Shown here: positions 34,839 through 45,452 of the stretch, piece after piece | How the letters are laid out: every line of letters starts with the position of its first letter | Position numbering within the stretch: the first letter of the stretch is position 1 | Source: Sambucus nigra | Taxonomy: Eukaryota > Streptophyta > Magnoliopsida > Dipsacales > Adoxaceae | Assembly: GCA_949130495.1 (NCBI GenBank) | Contig: OX422213.1 | Coordinates: 534,124,467-534,188,466, forward strand | Direction of reading: 5' to 3' | DNA: 64,000 nt | Notes under the pieces: model-generated | What the model was told of the DNA's origin: nothing | What the model saw: only the letters and a program-made list of their open reading frames with translations | The model's database searches: none | Made by a program: the position numbers and the translations under genes

Positions 34839-35939
34839 TTAATGCACTATAGATGGTACAACCTCGAACTTCTTCAATACTACTCTTCCCATGATGATAT
34901 TGTATGATGATTGAAGATTCTTATCCATCATGAAGAAGGGTATTCTTTCTGTTCGACAAGCAGGCCACGTACCAATGAATATATCCAATTTAATCGTCCC
35001 AAGTGGAAATATTTTCTCGCCAGCAAAGCTGAGGAGGGGTCTATGATAAGGCTCCGGTTGAGATAACTTTAGATTTAAACTATCAAAGCACGAGTAAAAC
35101 ATGATGTCTGCCGAGCTACCATTGTCGACCATTACTCTTGAAATTATTACTTCCTTCATCCTCATTTTGATCACCAATGGGTCATCATGAGGATACAAAA
35201 CTCCTGCGAGGTCATTCTTTGAAAAACCAATGACCAATTTCTCTTTGTTCACCTTTCTCGGGCGATCCTCCTCAGCTAGATTTATTCGTTGAATGTACGA
35301 GAAAGCTTGAGCCTCACAGAGGTAAGCTTTTCTCTCGACAGTAAGGTCTCCTCCTCCTGCATCTCCACCTGTTATAACGTTACAATCAAATGACCCAAAG
35401 CGTATTGAAAATACCTCACGTTCTGGCTGCCTTGGTCTCTTGGGAAGATCGGGGTCATCTTCTGGATCAACTTCATGGTTTTTTTTCTTGTTCTCCTCAG
35501 CTCGACTAGGAGATCTAGACCTTTCTATTGTCCGGTCGTTGTTTCTTCTTTCGCTTCCACGATCAACATACTTTTCCAGCTTTCCTCGCCTGATGAGTGT
35601 TTCAATCTCATTCTGAAGAGCTATGCAATTTTTGGTCCAATGGCCATGATCTTTATGAAACTCGCAATACTTTGCCTTATTCCTTCTGTCAGGGTCTGCC
35701 TTCATTTTCTTCGGCCATTTTAATTCCTCGTTGTTCTTGATTTCTTCTAGAATATGGTTTATATCCTTCTTCAAAGGAGTATAATTATCGAATTTCTTCA
35801 TTACTTCCCATGTCGACTTACTTTTTGAGTGTTTGTCATTACCATTGTTAGTTATGCTCTTTCTTCTTAGCTTTATCACCTTCCACCTTGGTTTCTTTGG
35901 CGTCCATGTTCTTCTTTGCAGCCATAGCCTCCTCGGCAT
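34839..35939 (-). pseudogene. Gag C-terminus and aspartic protease of the outer Tat element
   Basis: 366 codons open. A basic linker leads to the zinc-knuckle-like CEFHKDHGHWTKNC, a Pro/Arg-rich hinge, SIRFGSFDCNVITGGDAGGG and the protease site VMVDNGSSADIMFYSCF (near residue 268). It is joined to the gag ORF at 35848-37113 by a frameshift near 35850. It ends at a TAA at about 34838, just after the protease. Confidence 0.82.
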
Positions 35940-37113
35940 TCATAATCTTGGACGCTTTTCCCATCAGATCTGACATGGTTCTAGGTGGATCTTTGGCCAA
36001 AGTGTAGTATAACTTGTTGGGTAGTAGTCCACTCATCAAAGCGGTAATCGTTGTCTTCTCCTTATAATCAATGACTTCAAGTTTCTCGTTATTAAAACGA
36101 GTTATATAATCTCTGATACTTTCACCAGCTTTTTGTCTAACACTTAACAAATGCGCTACTCGTTTAACTGGCTTTGCCCCAAAATAGAAATTCCCAATGA
36201 ATAACTCGGCCAGTTGAAGAAAAGTTGATATCTTACCCCGAGGAAGATTATTATACCATATTTGAGCAGATCCAGTAAGAGTTTCTGAGAATGCTCTGCA
36301 TCTCATCTCTTCTGGAACATCATAGATGTCGGCTGGAGCTTGGTATTGCTCTATATGAAGGACAGGGTCAGTCTTTCCATCATATTTGGGGGTCACAACA
36401 GGTGTTTTGAACTTTGATGGTGTCGAAAAATCTACAATGGCCTGGACAAAAGGTGTTCCTCGAATAAAGGTTCGTTGTAGAGGGTTATTGGCCTTAGCCA
36501 TTTCCTTTAATCTATTTTCCAGCCTCTGAATAGAGCCTTTCCATGCATCATTCCCTTCCTCTGGCCTATTGGTTCGAGCAGCTGATCGCGTTGATGTGGC
36601 TTCCTGGGATCTATCTTGACGAGCAACTGGTCGCGACTGGGTAGATCCTTCCCTTAAATCTAATGGTCGTCGAAAACTCCTCGCTGCGACTTTAGGAGGA
36701 CTTCTACTCCTTCTAGGTCCTAGTCGATCAAAAGGTGATACCCTACTTAATATTTCTAGCGCACTGGTTCTTTCTGTGGAGAGAGTGATACGTTGTTCAG
36801 TATCTGTGGCTCGCAGTGACGAAGTTCGTCTAGGTTGATAAGAAAAATCTTCAGACTCCTCATTGCGATATGAATTGGTACGCCTAGTACGCGAAGAAGG
36901 CGCATGGGTATTTCTTTGAATACTTTGTGGTCCTGAATGGGTTAGTGCACCGCCATGGAGGGTTTGTATGAGTTGTCGCATAGTTTCTTGCATAACGGTC
37001 TGGCCCTGAGCCAAATTTGTCATTATTCCACCCAGATCTGGAATATTTGGCGGAGCAGATGGATTTGGAGGTCTTCCAGCGTTTCGATTGCTGGATTCTG
37101 GAATATCAGCCAT
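35848..37113 (-). pseudogene. gag: gag N-terminal part of the outer Tat element
   Basis: 421 codons from ATG 37113 (MADIPESSNRNAG), an uninterrupted capsid region: Pro-rich N-terminus, Arg/Ser-rich middle, then the Retrotrans_gag-like domain (AFSETLTGSAQIWYNNLPRG, LAELFIGNFYFGAKP, LLSVRQKAGESIRDYITRFNNE, MSGLLPNKLYY). It loses frame at KKKEHN near 35850 and continues in 34839-35939. The start codon lies about 45 bp after the PBS. Confidence 0.87.
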
Positions 37114-37156
37114 TTTTGATGAATTGTTTTTGATGAAAAACGATATTACCAGTCGT

Positions 37157-37174
37157 TTCCCACAGACGGCGCCA
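37157..37174 (-). other. Primer-binding site of the outer Tat element
   Basis: On the minus strand TGGCGCCGTCTGTGGGAA stands 3 nt from the 5' LTR; this is the PBS form common in Tat-clade elements. Confidence 0.85.
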
Positions 37175-37177
37175 ATC

Positions 37178-37771
37178 TGTTGATGTAAAAAATTAGATCG
37201 TATCTAATTATTCAATCACAGATAAAATAAATGAAACAAAGAGTTTTTAAAGTGGTTCAGCCTTATAAGAATCTCCTACGTCCACTGTTATGTTATTCCT
37301 GAGTGTTTGGAAATTCTTGAATACAAGTTCTCTCAAGAAATTCCGGTCCCCTTACAATGAGGATTGTACAATGTATTTATAGCCCTGAGGCTGTAATGTG
37401 AAAGGGTAATACATTAAATGATGTACATATGAAAGGGTAATACATTCAATGCCTCTTAAGCGTATGCGTCTGAATGATAAGCATTTAATGAACAGTTAAA
37501 CTGTTGGTTATCCTGCTATTAATGCTTTGTTCGAGGTGCAGCTCGGACCGCCTGAGTTGCTCGGACCGCCTAAGCTTCTTGGTACTCAAGAGTTCCTCGG
37601 AGAGTTCTTGTTCCTCGGAGCGTGTGAGTTCCTCGGGGAAGCAGTGTTCCTCATTGTAGTATGGTTCCTCGGAGTGTGTGAGTTCCTGAGAAGTGTTTGT
37701 TGTTGCCACATAGATTGCCACGTGTCTTCATTCAATTGGGCCATGTAGGCAGACCAAATTTGGTATCAACA
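37178..37771 (-). repeat. 5' LTR of the outer Tat element
   Basis: 594 bp, partner of 13044-13619. TATA box on the minus strand at about 37374-37381. Followed by TSD GGGCA at 37772-37776. Confidence 0.93.
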
Positions 37772-37776
37772 GGGCA

Positions 37777-38691
37777 CTTAACTGTTTGATAGAATGTCCC
37801 CATTTGATGTTCATTAAATATCCGTTTTAATGAAGTTCCATAGGCCGATTGAACAAGATCTCGACTTCTTTCCAACGTGAATGGAGTTTCATTCTAACGA
37901 GGTTAGAGTTCATTCTAACGAACTAAAATTTTAAAAAAATCTTTGAACAATAATTTTAAAAAATAGTTCCAAACATTTTTTTATTAAAAAACAAATACCT
38001 TTAAAAATATCCAAGGTACATATTCAAAAAGCATCCGTACCTTATGAGATCCTCGATAAATGTGAAGATAAACTTGGCGCAAAAAACATGACACAATGTA
38101 TATCCATTTTGAAGCTTAGACGCTACGTGTTCATCAATCACGTCATAAACTTATGAGAACGGTAATACACAGCCTAACTTATGACTCAAATGTTTTGTCC
38201 GGAATTAAGTCAATTACGAACAAATTGAATCGATTTGAAATTTACCCTTATAGACATATTCTAGTGGATCAGTTGTGTAAATACATTAATAAATACTCCT
38301 ATGGTCATATTTAAGGAGGCATGGGGTAACCCAAAAAGGGGCAGTAAACCAACTGATAGACAGAGAGAGCTTTTTAAATTTTAATTGTCTAGATAGAGAG
38401 ATAAAATGATTGTACTATTTTGGTACTAGTGCTAAAAGATGACATGTGGACATAGGATCATTTTTTAAGGCTGAACCACATAACTCTGTGCGTAATTTAT
38501 CTTCTTCTTAACTATATTTTCATACATCTACATTTATTTATTTATTTGTTATCTCGGATTGAATCATAACTAGTTAAGACAAAACCCTAAAACCAATTTT
38601 AGACGATAACAATTGGTTAGGCTTTATCCCACACCTAGTTCATTTAGAGGCTTACTTAGTATAATTTATCCCAATTACAATCCTATTCCAC
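37777..38691. other. Right piece of the old element, then an LTR-end-like remnant
   Basis: No gene. To about 38300 it shares the TTCTAACGA/CGAACGAG style of 12930-13010 and probably continues that LTR. Around 38430-38490 the text ATGTGGACATAGG ... GGCTGAACCACATAA resembles the U5-like sequence at 45247-45290, so a second decayed LTR end is likely. Confidence 0.35.
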
Positions 38692-39371
38692 TGTAACACC
38701 CCATATTTTCCACATGTCTGGTGGCTAGTCTGTACTCTAAGGATAGGGGATGTCAAATAATTTATACTATTCTAAGCATCAATGATAAATAATGAAAATT
38801 AAAACCATCCATAAGAATATATACAAGATGCAAAAAAATGAGATAACAAATATGAGTCTTAAAGTTTCCATATATAAGTCTCAACTGATTTAAAACCAAA
38901 ACCAAAATATAAACAACTTTGGAACCCACCACAAACCATAAAAATCTCTGAATAATAATTTGGAGAGTATAAATTAATCGAAATTCTAATATGAATTAGC
39001 ATCCCACATCTAAGGATAGATGAACTGAATGATCATAACACCAAACATCTACCTACTCACTCCTACTGCTCTGGTTTCGGAGCACTTAAAGAGATTTTTA
39101 AGAAATATTGTGGTTCAAACCCCACATTTTTGCAATAAGTAGCTTACATTACGAATAATATTAATTGTAACTCACTTACGTCCCATGCCTTCCCTGTCAA
39201 CACTCACACCAAAATACCACAACTCATCTCATCTCTCCTCCATCAAAGGTATATCCTAGACATATGTCAATAATGTACAAAACAAGGTAAGTACTCTAGT
39301 CCCAAGACTAATCATGTACCTTACGTAAGTCTCACCTCGAATTACAATGTAATCACTACACCAAATCGGCC

Positions 39372-39640
39372 TAATTGTCACGATCATTGACCTTGACAAG
39401 TTCAACTTGTCAAGGTCAATGACCGTGACAATTCGGGGCGAGATAACTTTTTTTGTCACGGATGTGTCACAGTCATTGACCGTGACACGTTTGTTAGAAT
39501 TGTCACGGTCGTGTCACGAGTCATGACCGTGACGAGTTTAGTCACGGTTATTAACTGTGACAAAGCCTTGACCCTTTTTAAAAAAATGTCACGGTCATTG
39601 ACCGTGACAATTCTGGGCAGGATTTAAAAAAAATCTGCTG
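39372..39640. repeat. Left subterminal repeats of the CACTA element
   Basis: At 39374-39432 a hairpin with 29-bp arms, one mismatch and a 1-nt loop. Further TGTCACGGTCAT and ATGACCGTGAC dyads follow to about 39632. They match the right end (43021-43170). Confidence 0.85.
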
Positions 39641-39881
39641 GGCAGTATGGCGACTGCCACTCCCCAGTAGTATATTTGTACCTGTTATAGCAACATCATA
39701 TATCCAAATAAACTAAAGATAATGCAAATATATATTCAAAATAGAAACAATATACATGATGATATAATTCAAATGTACCAACTTAAAAATAATGTCACTA
39801 CATGTCTGGGGTAAATGTGAGGAGGTGAGTAGGCCACACGATATACGAATTGACACATCCACTAATATACACCGTGTCGCA

Positions 39882-41528
39882 TTATTCGCGCAACCACAAT
39901 AGGGAGTTCTCCTTCCCGGGTATCACATGCGTGACGAGCACTTTGGACTCAATCTCTTGAAGCTCACGTCCATGAACTATTCCATCCTGGACGATATTCG
40001 GGTCCCTCAACCCCCACCCTATCCGCTGGCCATCAAATACGTCCAATATGAACACGCTCGGCCAACCAAGTGTCGACATCGGTCTGTTGAAGGGAGGCAA
40101 ATAGGGAAGTGGATCATCGAAGTATGCACGTGTCGGTGATGAAGCAATGAGGTCCACATCCTCGCCATCCTGCGCCTCGTCCTCCCCCACCTCCTCCTCC
40201 ACCGCCTTCTCCTTCCCTTTCCCCTTACGGTCTCCGCCCACCGTACGCTTCATGAATGAGTACCTATCTTGGACCTTCGCCTCCAAAGGGGATAGCTTCG
40301 CGTCATGTGAATCCACCGTTCAAGCTAACCCGGTGTCGCTCGTCTCCAATCCGATGATCCTAGATTTGACCACCCGCGAGATCACCTCCCACGTCCTCCC
40401 CTTGCGATCAGAGCCAAGAACTTGGCTGAGTGCGTCTGTGGACAAAGATGCCTTGTCGGCATCAGGCTGCGACTCATGAACTTCCTTAAGCTTTTCCTGA
40501 AACAACAAAAAGCACATGATGAGTAAAATAAGTAAACTAAAAAATTATAACGTAATTAACAAAAGTAAACTGTCGGATTACTTACAATCGTGGCCGCGAT
40601 GCTCGGGGACACCTCCTTGTCCTTCCCTTCTTCGTCCTAAGAGCCACATAAGTATCGAGCCTATGTGGCTTACCCCCAGGGCCACTCCCTACCCCCTGAA
40701 ATAAAATAAAGTAAAATTAGTATCGTCCCCGCAAAGTAAAATAATGCAGAATAATATATTTCTGTAGTTATACAAAAATTAAATCCTACCTTCATCCTAT
40801 GCTCCACCTCGGCGTAAGATCCGGCCGGACTAGTGCACGTCCGACTTTTTTGCCGGATTTTCCCTCCCCGATTGGCGAGATGACAATTGTCGCTCCCCAA
40901 TCTAATTGTCAATGAACTTTTGCCATTGTGCCAATGAGATCGGCTCCTTCAGCGGGACGGATTCACGCCATTGGATAATGGACACTCGTGTTTTCCCAAA
41001 GTAACGTGTCCGTATATTTTTCTTCCACGTCTTGTGTTGCTCCCTTAACTACTGCAAGACGGAATCGCGTAGCTTTGGATCCAAGTTGAATTCTTCCTAT
41101 CCAACAAATACAATGTTCGTTGTGAATAAATATAAATATAAATACAAAATGAAATTGAAATCGAAATTGAAATTTAAATATTCATATAAATATAAATATA
41201 TTACCTGTAGTGCCACCCAAACAGCTAAGTTGAGCTCATATGGAACCTCTTTCCAACTCATAAACCCCGGGCTGATGACTGTCTTTAGCAGCTCGAGGGA
41301 TCTCGCTAATAGCTCCGAATTGTTCTCGATGGTAATCCCAAATTTGCCATATTTGGGGAGCTTAGGGGCTGAGGAGCCCTCGTTGCCTCCGCTACCACCG
41401 AGCCCAGACGACATCATCATAACCAGCATCATCATCCTCGCCTTAATACCTGAAGGAGACATTTGCTGTAAAAAAATATTATTAGTATAGATAAAAAAAA
41501 TTAGAAGAAGACATGAAAATATGTACAA
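39882..41528 (-). pseudogene. Transposase_24-like (PF03004) gene of the CACTA element
   Basis: Minus strand, spliced. The first visible exon, 41528-41205, ends at a donor before SWKEVPYELNLAVWVALQ. Intron 41204-41097. Exon 41096-40790 begins EEFNLDPKLRD and holds QHKTWKKNIRTRYFG and, after a frameshift, SPAGSYAEVEHRMK. Intron to 40696. Exon 40695 to about 40587 (GKPHRLDTYVALRTKKG). The last exon, about 40501-39882, has EKLKEVHESQPD and ALSQVLGSDRKGRTW. These are the landmarks I know from the Ptta/En/Spm plant transposase family PF03004. Three TAG, one TGA and at least two frameshifts show it is dead. PF03004 proteins accompany TNP2 in autonomous copies. Confidence 0.65.
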
Positions 41529-41639
41529 TTACTACAAATAAAAATGAGCACTAATTATTAATTTACTTTCATACACCCCCTCCCCCACCGCACACATGCA
41601 CACACACCACCCCCTGCCCCCCACCACACACAATAATTA

Positions 41640-41880
41640 TTTTCATCAATTAAACTAACAATTAAAGTATACAATTATTAATTTACTAATTTACAATGAG
41701 GGCAATCCTACTTTCATAATTAAGCATATATTAATTTACTAATTTACAATAAGGGGATATCATATATTAATTTACTAAAAAAATTAATAATCAATGACAC
41801 TACTCACATACACACACATAGACACACACGCAGTCCCCCACCCCTACCCCCCACCTTGCCCCACCCCCTTCTCCCATCCC
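41640..41880. repeat. AT-rich segment duplicated at 42484, plus CA/CCC-rich tract
   Basis: ATCAATTAAACTAACAATTA ... TTTACAATGAGGG recurs almost unchanged at 42488-42560, and each copy is followed by a CACA/CCCCACC-rich tract (41800-41880 and 42660-42900). No gene. Confidence 0.7.
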
Positions 41881-41905
41881 TGCCTCCTCTAGAACTAGCT
41901 TATGT

Positions 41906-42150
41906 GGTAACAGCTATATTCGTATACTGGTGGATGATTGTACACAATTTAATTGGGTCGCTTTTATGAAAAATAAATCTGACACCCTCCGTGAGTTCTT
42001 GAAAATTCTTTTAAAAATTGAGAACTAGAAGGACACCCAAGTATCTCGCATAAGAAGTTATAGAGGTGGAGAATTCATATACTCGGGTGTTACAGAATAG
42101 TAGGTAATAGATATAAACATGAATTTAGTGCACCTAAGATCTTACAACAA
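41906..42150 (+). pseudogene. Ty1/copia integrase fragment captured in the CACTA element
   Basis: Plus-strand codons read YIRILVDDCTQFNWVAFMKNK, then LREFLKILLKIEN, a TAG, and IRSYRGGEF, the copia integrase core pattern around the first Asp and the RSDRGGEF region (here Y for D, so the second catalytic Asp is lost). After a frameshift near 42095 it continues KHEFSAPKILQQ, the next conserved block. About 245 bp, ending exactly where the duplicated CACTA end begins. Confidence 0.75.
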
Positions 42151-42246
42151 ATCTGCCTAATTGTCACGGTCATTGACCTTGACAAGTTCAACTTGTCAAG
42201 GTCAATGACCGTGACAATTCGGGGTGAGACAACTTTTTTTGTCACA
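42151..42246. repeat. Internal duplicate of the CACTA left end
   Basis: From GCCTAATTGTCACGG to CTTTTTTTGTCAC it repeats 39370-39462. The palindrome here has two perfect 29-bp arms and a 1-nt loop (about 42159-42217). The outermost CACTAC bases are absent; the junction shares CAA-AAATC with the copia fragment. Confidence 0.8.
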
Positions 42247-42969
42247 CTATATATTTCAAGTATGTTTCATTTAATTATCATACTATATATATATTGTTCG
42301 ATATACAAAGTAATTTTCAAAAAAGTTAAAAAATTCCACCCCCATATGGACAATAATCCAGTGGTCATGCCACTTTTAAAACTAACCAACCCAACATTTA
42401 ATAAACAAAATAATCCAACAGCAATGTCAACAACAAATGTGTATCCCGTACTCCTTCTAATTCATCTATTCAATTAATTCATATCATCAATTAAACTGAC
42501 AATTAAAGTATACAATTATTAATTTACTAATTTACAATGAGGGGGAATCCTACTTTCATATGAAATGGGCACTAATTATTAATTTACTTTCATCTAAAAC
42601 TATACAATTAAAATTACAATTAAAGCTATAATTTATTAATTAAAGCTATGAAATTGTTAAGATTGCCCCACCACACACACACACCCCCACCACAACCCCA
42701 TCACCCCCACCCCACCCCACCCCTGCCCCCTCCCGCCGCCACACACACACGCACACACACACACACCCCACCCCCACCACCCCCTGCCCCTCCCCCACCA
42801 CACACCACCACACACATATATACACACATATACACACACATATACATATACATACACACACACATATATATACACACATACACACATATAGAAATGAAAG
42901 AGAAAGAGAGGAAAAACATACCTTAGAGAGAGAGAGAGATGCAATCACTTAGAGAGAGAGAGAGAGGGA
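42247..42969. repeat. AT-rich spacer and simple-sequence tracts in the CACTA element
   Basis: No gene to 42650. Then CACA/CCCC-rich tracts (42668-42800), alternating TATA/CACA (42808-42890) and GA repeats (42926-42968). Long open frames here are low-complexity artefacts. Confidence 0.75.
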
Positions 42970-43020
42970 AAACCAAAAAACGGTGGAAAAAAAAGCCTAG
43001 GGATTTTTTTACTGAAGACA

Positions 43021-43180
43021 TTGTCACGGTCGTGTCAAGGTCATTGACCGTGACAATTCTTTATCATGGTCTTTTTACGGTCAATGACCGTGACACAAAA
43101 CGCGTGTTTGTTGTCACGGTCAATGATCGTGACAAGAGTGGCCGGCTGAAAGGTGACAATTTGGCCATTTTGGTGTAGTG
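43021..43180. repeat. Right subterminal repeats and TIR of the CACTA element
   Basis: Three or four copies of TTGTCACGGTC and its complement, then TGTAGTG at the end. Mirrors 39354-39640. Confidence 0.85.
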
Positions 43181-43183
43181 AAT

Positions 43184-45100
43184 GCCACCATCAATCAACA
43201 CATATTAAGTTATTACCGAAGCCAAATTATCAATATCTTCACTGTTAACAAACTAGGTTAAGTTCCTCTTAATATCCTTATACCACAAGATACCCAACCA
43301 GTTCAGGTTTATCTCCACGAAACAACTATTACCCTGCAAAATATCCACATAAGTTCTACTCATTACTATGCTATATCCTATCCCTCACTAGGCTAATTAG
43401 CATACTCATAATTAGATAGTAGTTTATGCCCATCACTAGCTAGTTATCCTCTTCAACAAAAGGAATTATTAAGTCTCACAAAAGTAGCTAGAGAATCATA
43501 TTACCAAGCGTAACTTAACCATTTCATAATCACTAATCATATGATAAGTTTTACAAGCACACACAATATCTATATACTATATCATATCCTATATAGCAAG
43601 AATATCACAATAACTGTAAACATGCAATCTAATATCCTCGTATAAATATGTCCATTATCGGACCAACTATACATATGATTTACAATGAGGATAACATGAT
43701 CGTAATCACTACATAAACACCCCCAATGTATAAGCATTGACATAAATGCACGACAAATTTAACCTTCTACATCTCCCTCACGTGAGAGAGTTTACAAAAA
43801 ACACATAGGATTAGGATATAGACAGACCTATACGTAACCTGCATCACTAGTTTGGGGGTGTAGTACCCGACCCCGCGAATAATCATATCGAATCCCTACC
43901 ATAAGGTTCCTTGAGAAATACTCACACACCCATGGTATGTACACATATATAACACTAAAAAATTATTTTAACAATAAGCATATAGGAATGCAGTTTACAA
44001 CCCTAACCGTGTATAATGAGTTATACATCCCTCGCACAAACCTCCTCCCATATATTGATATTCTCCACATAATCATATACGATCAGAACCTTTATATCCT
44101 AACCAAAACCCTTTGGAAAATCTCTAAGTCAAAACCTTAATTCCCAATTTCAAATTCTCCACAAAATAACAAAAATCAGTAATTTGTAGCAACCTGATCG
44201 ATCGAAGCCCCGATTGATCCGCCCATGGAAACCGATTGATCAGCTCTTGTCTTCAAACCCAAAATAATATGTTATTATAAATATTTTCACAAAACTTAGT
44301 TTTCTCGATTTTCTTCATACCAGATTATAAGAAAAGGTTATCCTAACCTGAAATCAGTCTCAAAACATGCCAATTATCATCCCCGTGGGATCCTAAACAT
44401 GTTTCTCACAATATATAATGATTAGTAAGGTTAAGTATATCATTATAGGTGCTTAATCATTAATTTCATCATGTCCTGCATATAGGTTCAACTTAATTAT
44501 GAGATTAATCAATTAAAAGTAGATTTACACCATAATATCTCAAGCTACAAATGTGAATCATCCATTATAAATTATTCCTACAATGAATCTAAATAGTTCT
44601 AGGCACTAAACATGATTGATTCTGATTTATTCCCTAATTTATCATAAAATTCAAACCTAATATGTCAATAATTAATCTAAATCACATTAGCATATAATCA
44701 TAAATGATGTTATACCATAAATATGGGATGGCTCATAGACCAATTAGAAGAGGACACTTGGACTTTCATACCAATAGAAATGAGGTTGGCCTCATGTAGC
44801 AATATGGTTGGACCTAGATAAGAGGTCAACTTGGCATTTAACATAGAAATTAACTCCGTCATTTAACACTATTATCTAACCTTGTTAGTTAACTCCATTA
44901 GAACAAGCATGTACTACGTGATTGGATGACATCGACAACCTTTTTAGGCATATGAAAATGGGAAAACATATGCAAATATCCCCCCCATGTTCCTTTAACT
45001 AACTTATGATTATTCTATCACCTTATATATTAAACGTGTACTCACCTAGCCAATAAAGGTGAGCCATGTGGCACTCTATTTTCTCTCTCTTGAAACAACC
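43184..45100. other. Non-coding continuation of the long LTR
   Basis: AT-rich, no gene, no clear internal repeat. It includes ACCTGATCGATCGAAGCCC near 44195. Interpreted as U3 of the LTR starting at 38692. Confidence 0.4.
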
Positions 45101-45108
45101 TATAAATA
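45101..45108 (+). promoter_or_regulatory. TATA box of the long LTR
   Basis: TATAAATA followed about 30 bp later by the CA-containing start region and a U5-like sequence. Consistent with a plus-strand LTR promoter. Confidence 0.45.
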
Positions 45109-45434
45109 ACACACACCACCCATATTTGAGGGCATATGAGAACATTTTCCTTCCTATTATGTTGTCCAACTCTCGAGAGAACTTTATAGATTCACTATTG
45201 TACTTGTCAATGTATTTTACCCAGTAAATCAATACCATCTACACTGCACATGTGGACGTAGGCATCATTTTAGGCCGAACCACGTAAATTTGGTTCTCAT
45301 TCTTTTTCTCTCACATCTATACTATTTTCTCCAGTATTTGTATGTCAATAGTTTTGATTGTTATCTGTTATTTACTAAGAATTTGTATATTATAGCTAAG
45401 ATAATCAGTTTACCAATTTTAGGTAATAACATAT

Positions 45435-45452
45435 TAGCACCATTTATGGGAA
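45435..45452 (+). other. Degenerate primer-binding site
   Basis: TAGCACCATTTATGGGAA resembles TGGCGCCATCTGTGGGAA with four changes and stands 3 nt after an LTR-like end, as in the Tat elements here. Confidence 0.4.

Larger units (their letters stand above)
13044..37771 (-). mobile_element. Outer Tat-lineage Ty3/gypsy element (split by an inner copy)
   Basis: 5' LTR 37178-37771 and 3' LTR 13044-13619, with TSD GGGCA at 13039-13043 and 37772-37776. Without the inner element (16065-28413) it is about 12.4 kb. In minus order: PBS, gag, protease, RT-RNase H, second RNase H, integrase, tandem array, then a plus-strand antisense gene pair, then PPT. The dual RNase H and extra antisense genes are marks of the Tat clade. 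Every ORF is disrupted, mostly by single stops. LTR divergence by eye (about 5%) exceeds that of the inner copy, as nesting requires. Confidence 0.93.
39354..43180 (-). mobile_element. CACTA (En/Spm) transposon, non-autonomous
   Basis: Terminal inverted repeats CACTACACCAAA at 39354 and its complement ending at 43180, flanked by the 3-bp TSD AAT (39351-39353 and 43181-43183). GTCACGGTCATTGACCGTGAC palindromes fill both subterminal regions, the kind of sites bound by TNPA-like proteins. Inside are a decayed Transposase_24-type gene, a copia integrase fragment and a duplicated copy of the left end. No TNP2-type DDE transposase was found, so it cannot move by itself. Confidence 0.9.
38692..45431 (+). 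mobile_element. Probable long decayed LTR, split by the CACTA element
   Basis: It starts TGTAACACCCCATATTTTC, a common LTR start in plant Ty3 elements. It ends TAACA at 45431, followed by a primer-site-like TAGCACCATTTATGGGAA. A TATAAATA box lies at 45101, about 330 bp before the end, and a U5-like TGTGGACGTAGGC ... GCCGAACCACGTAAA follows. Without the CACTA insertion the LTR would be about 2.9 kb. No coding region is seen in 38692-39350 or 43184-45431. No partner LTR is in the window. Confidence 0.4.

Noticed and set aside
42142..42160. Degenerate CACTA terminal repeat marking a second nested element
   Set aside because: The bases resembling CACTAC are explained by the end of the copia integrase fragment (codons for APKILQQ); only the subterminal part is duplicated and no TSD was found.
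42646..42948. Overlapping frames rich in Pro/His/Thr or Cys/Val/Gly
   Set aside because: Products of CA/CCCC/TATA simple sequence in the CACTA element; no conserved motif.
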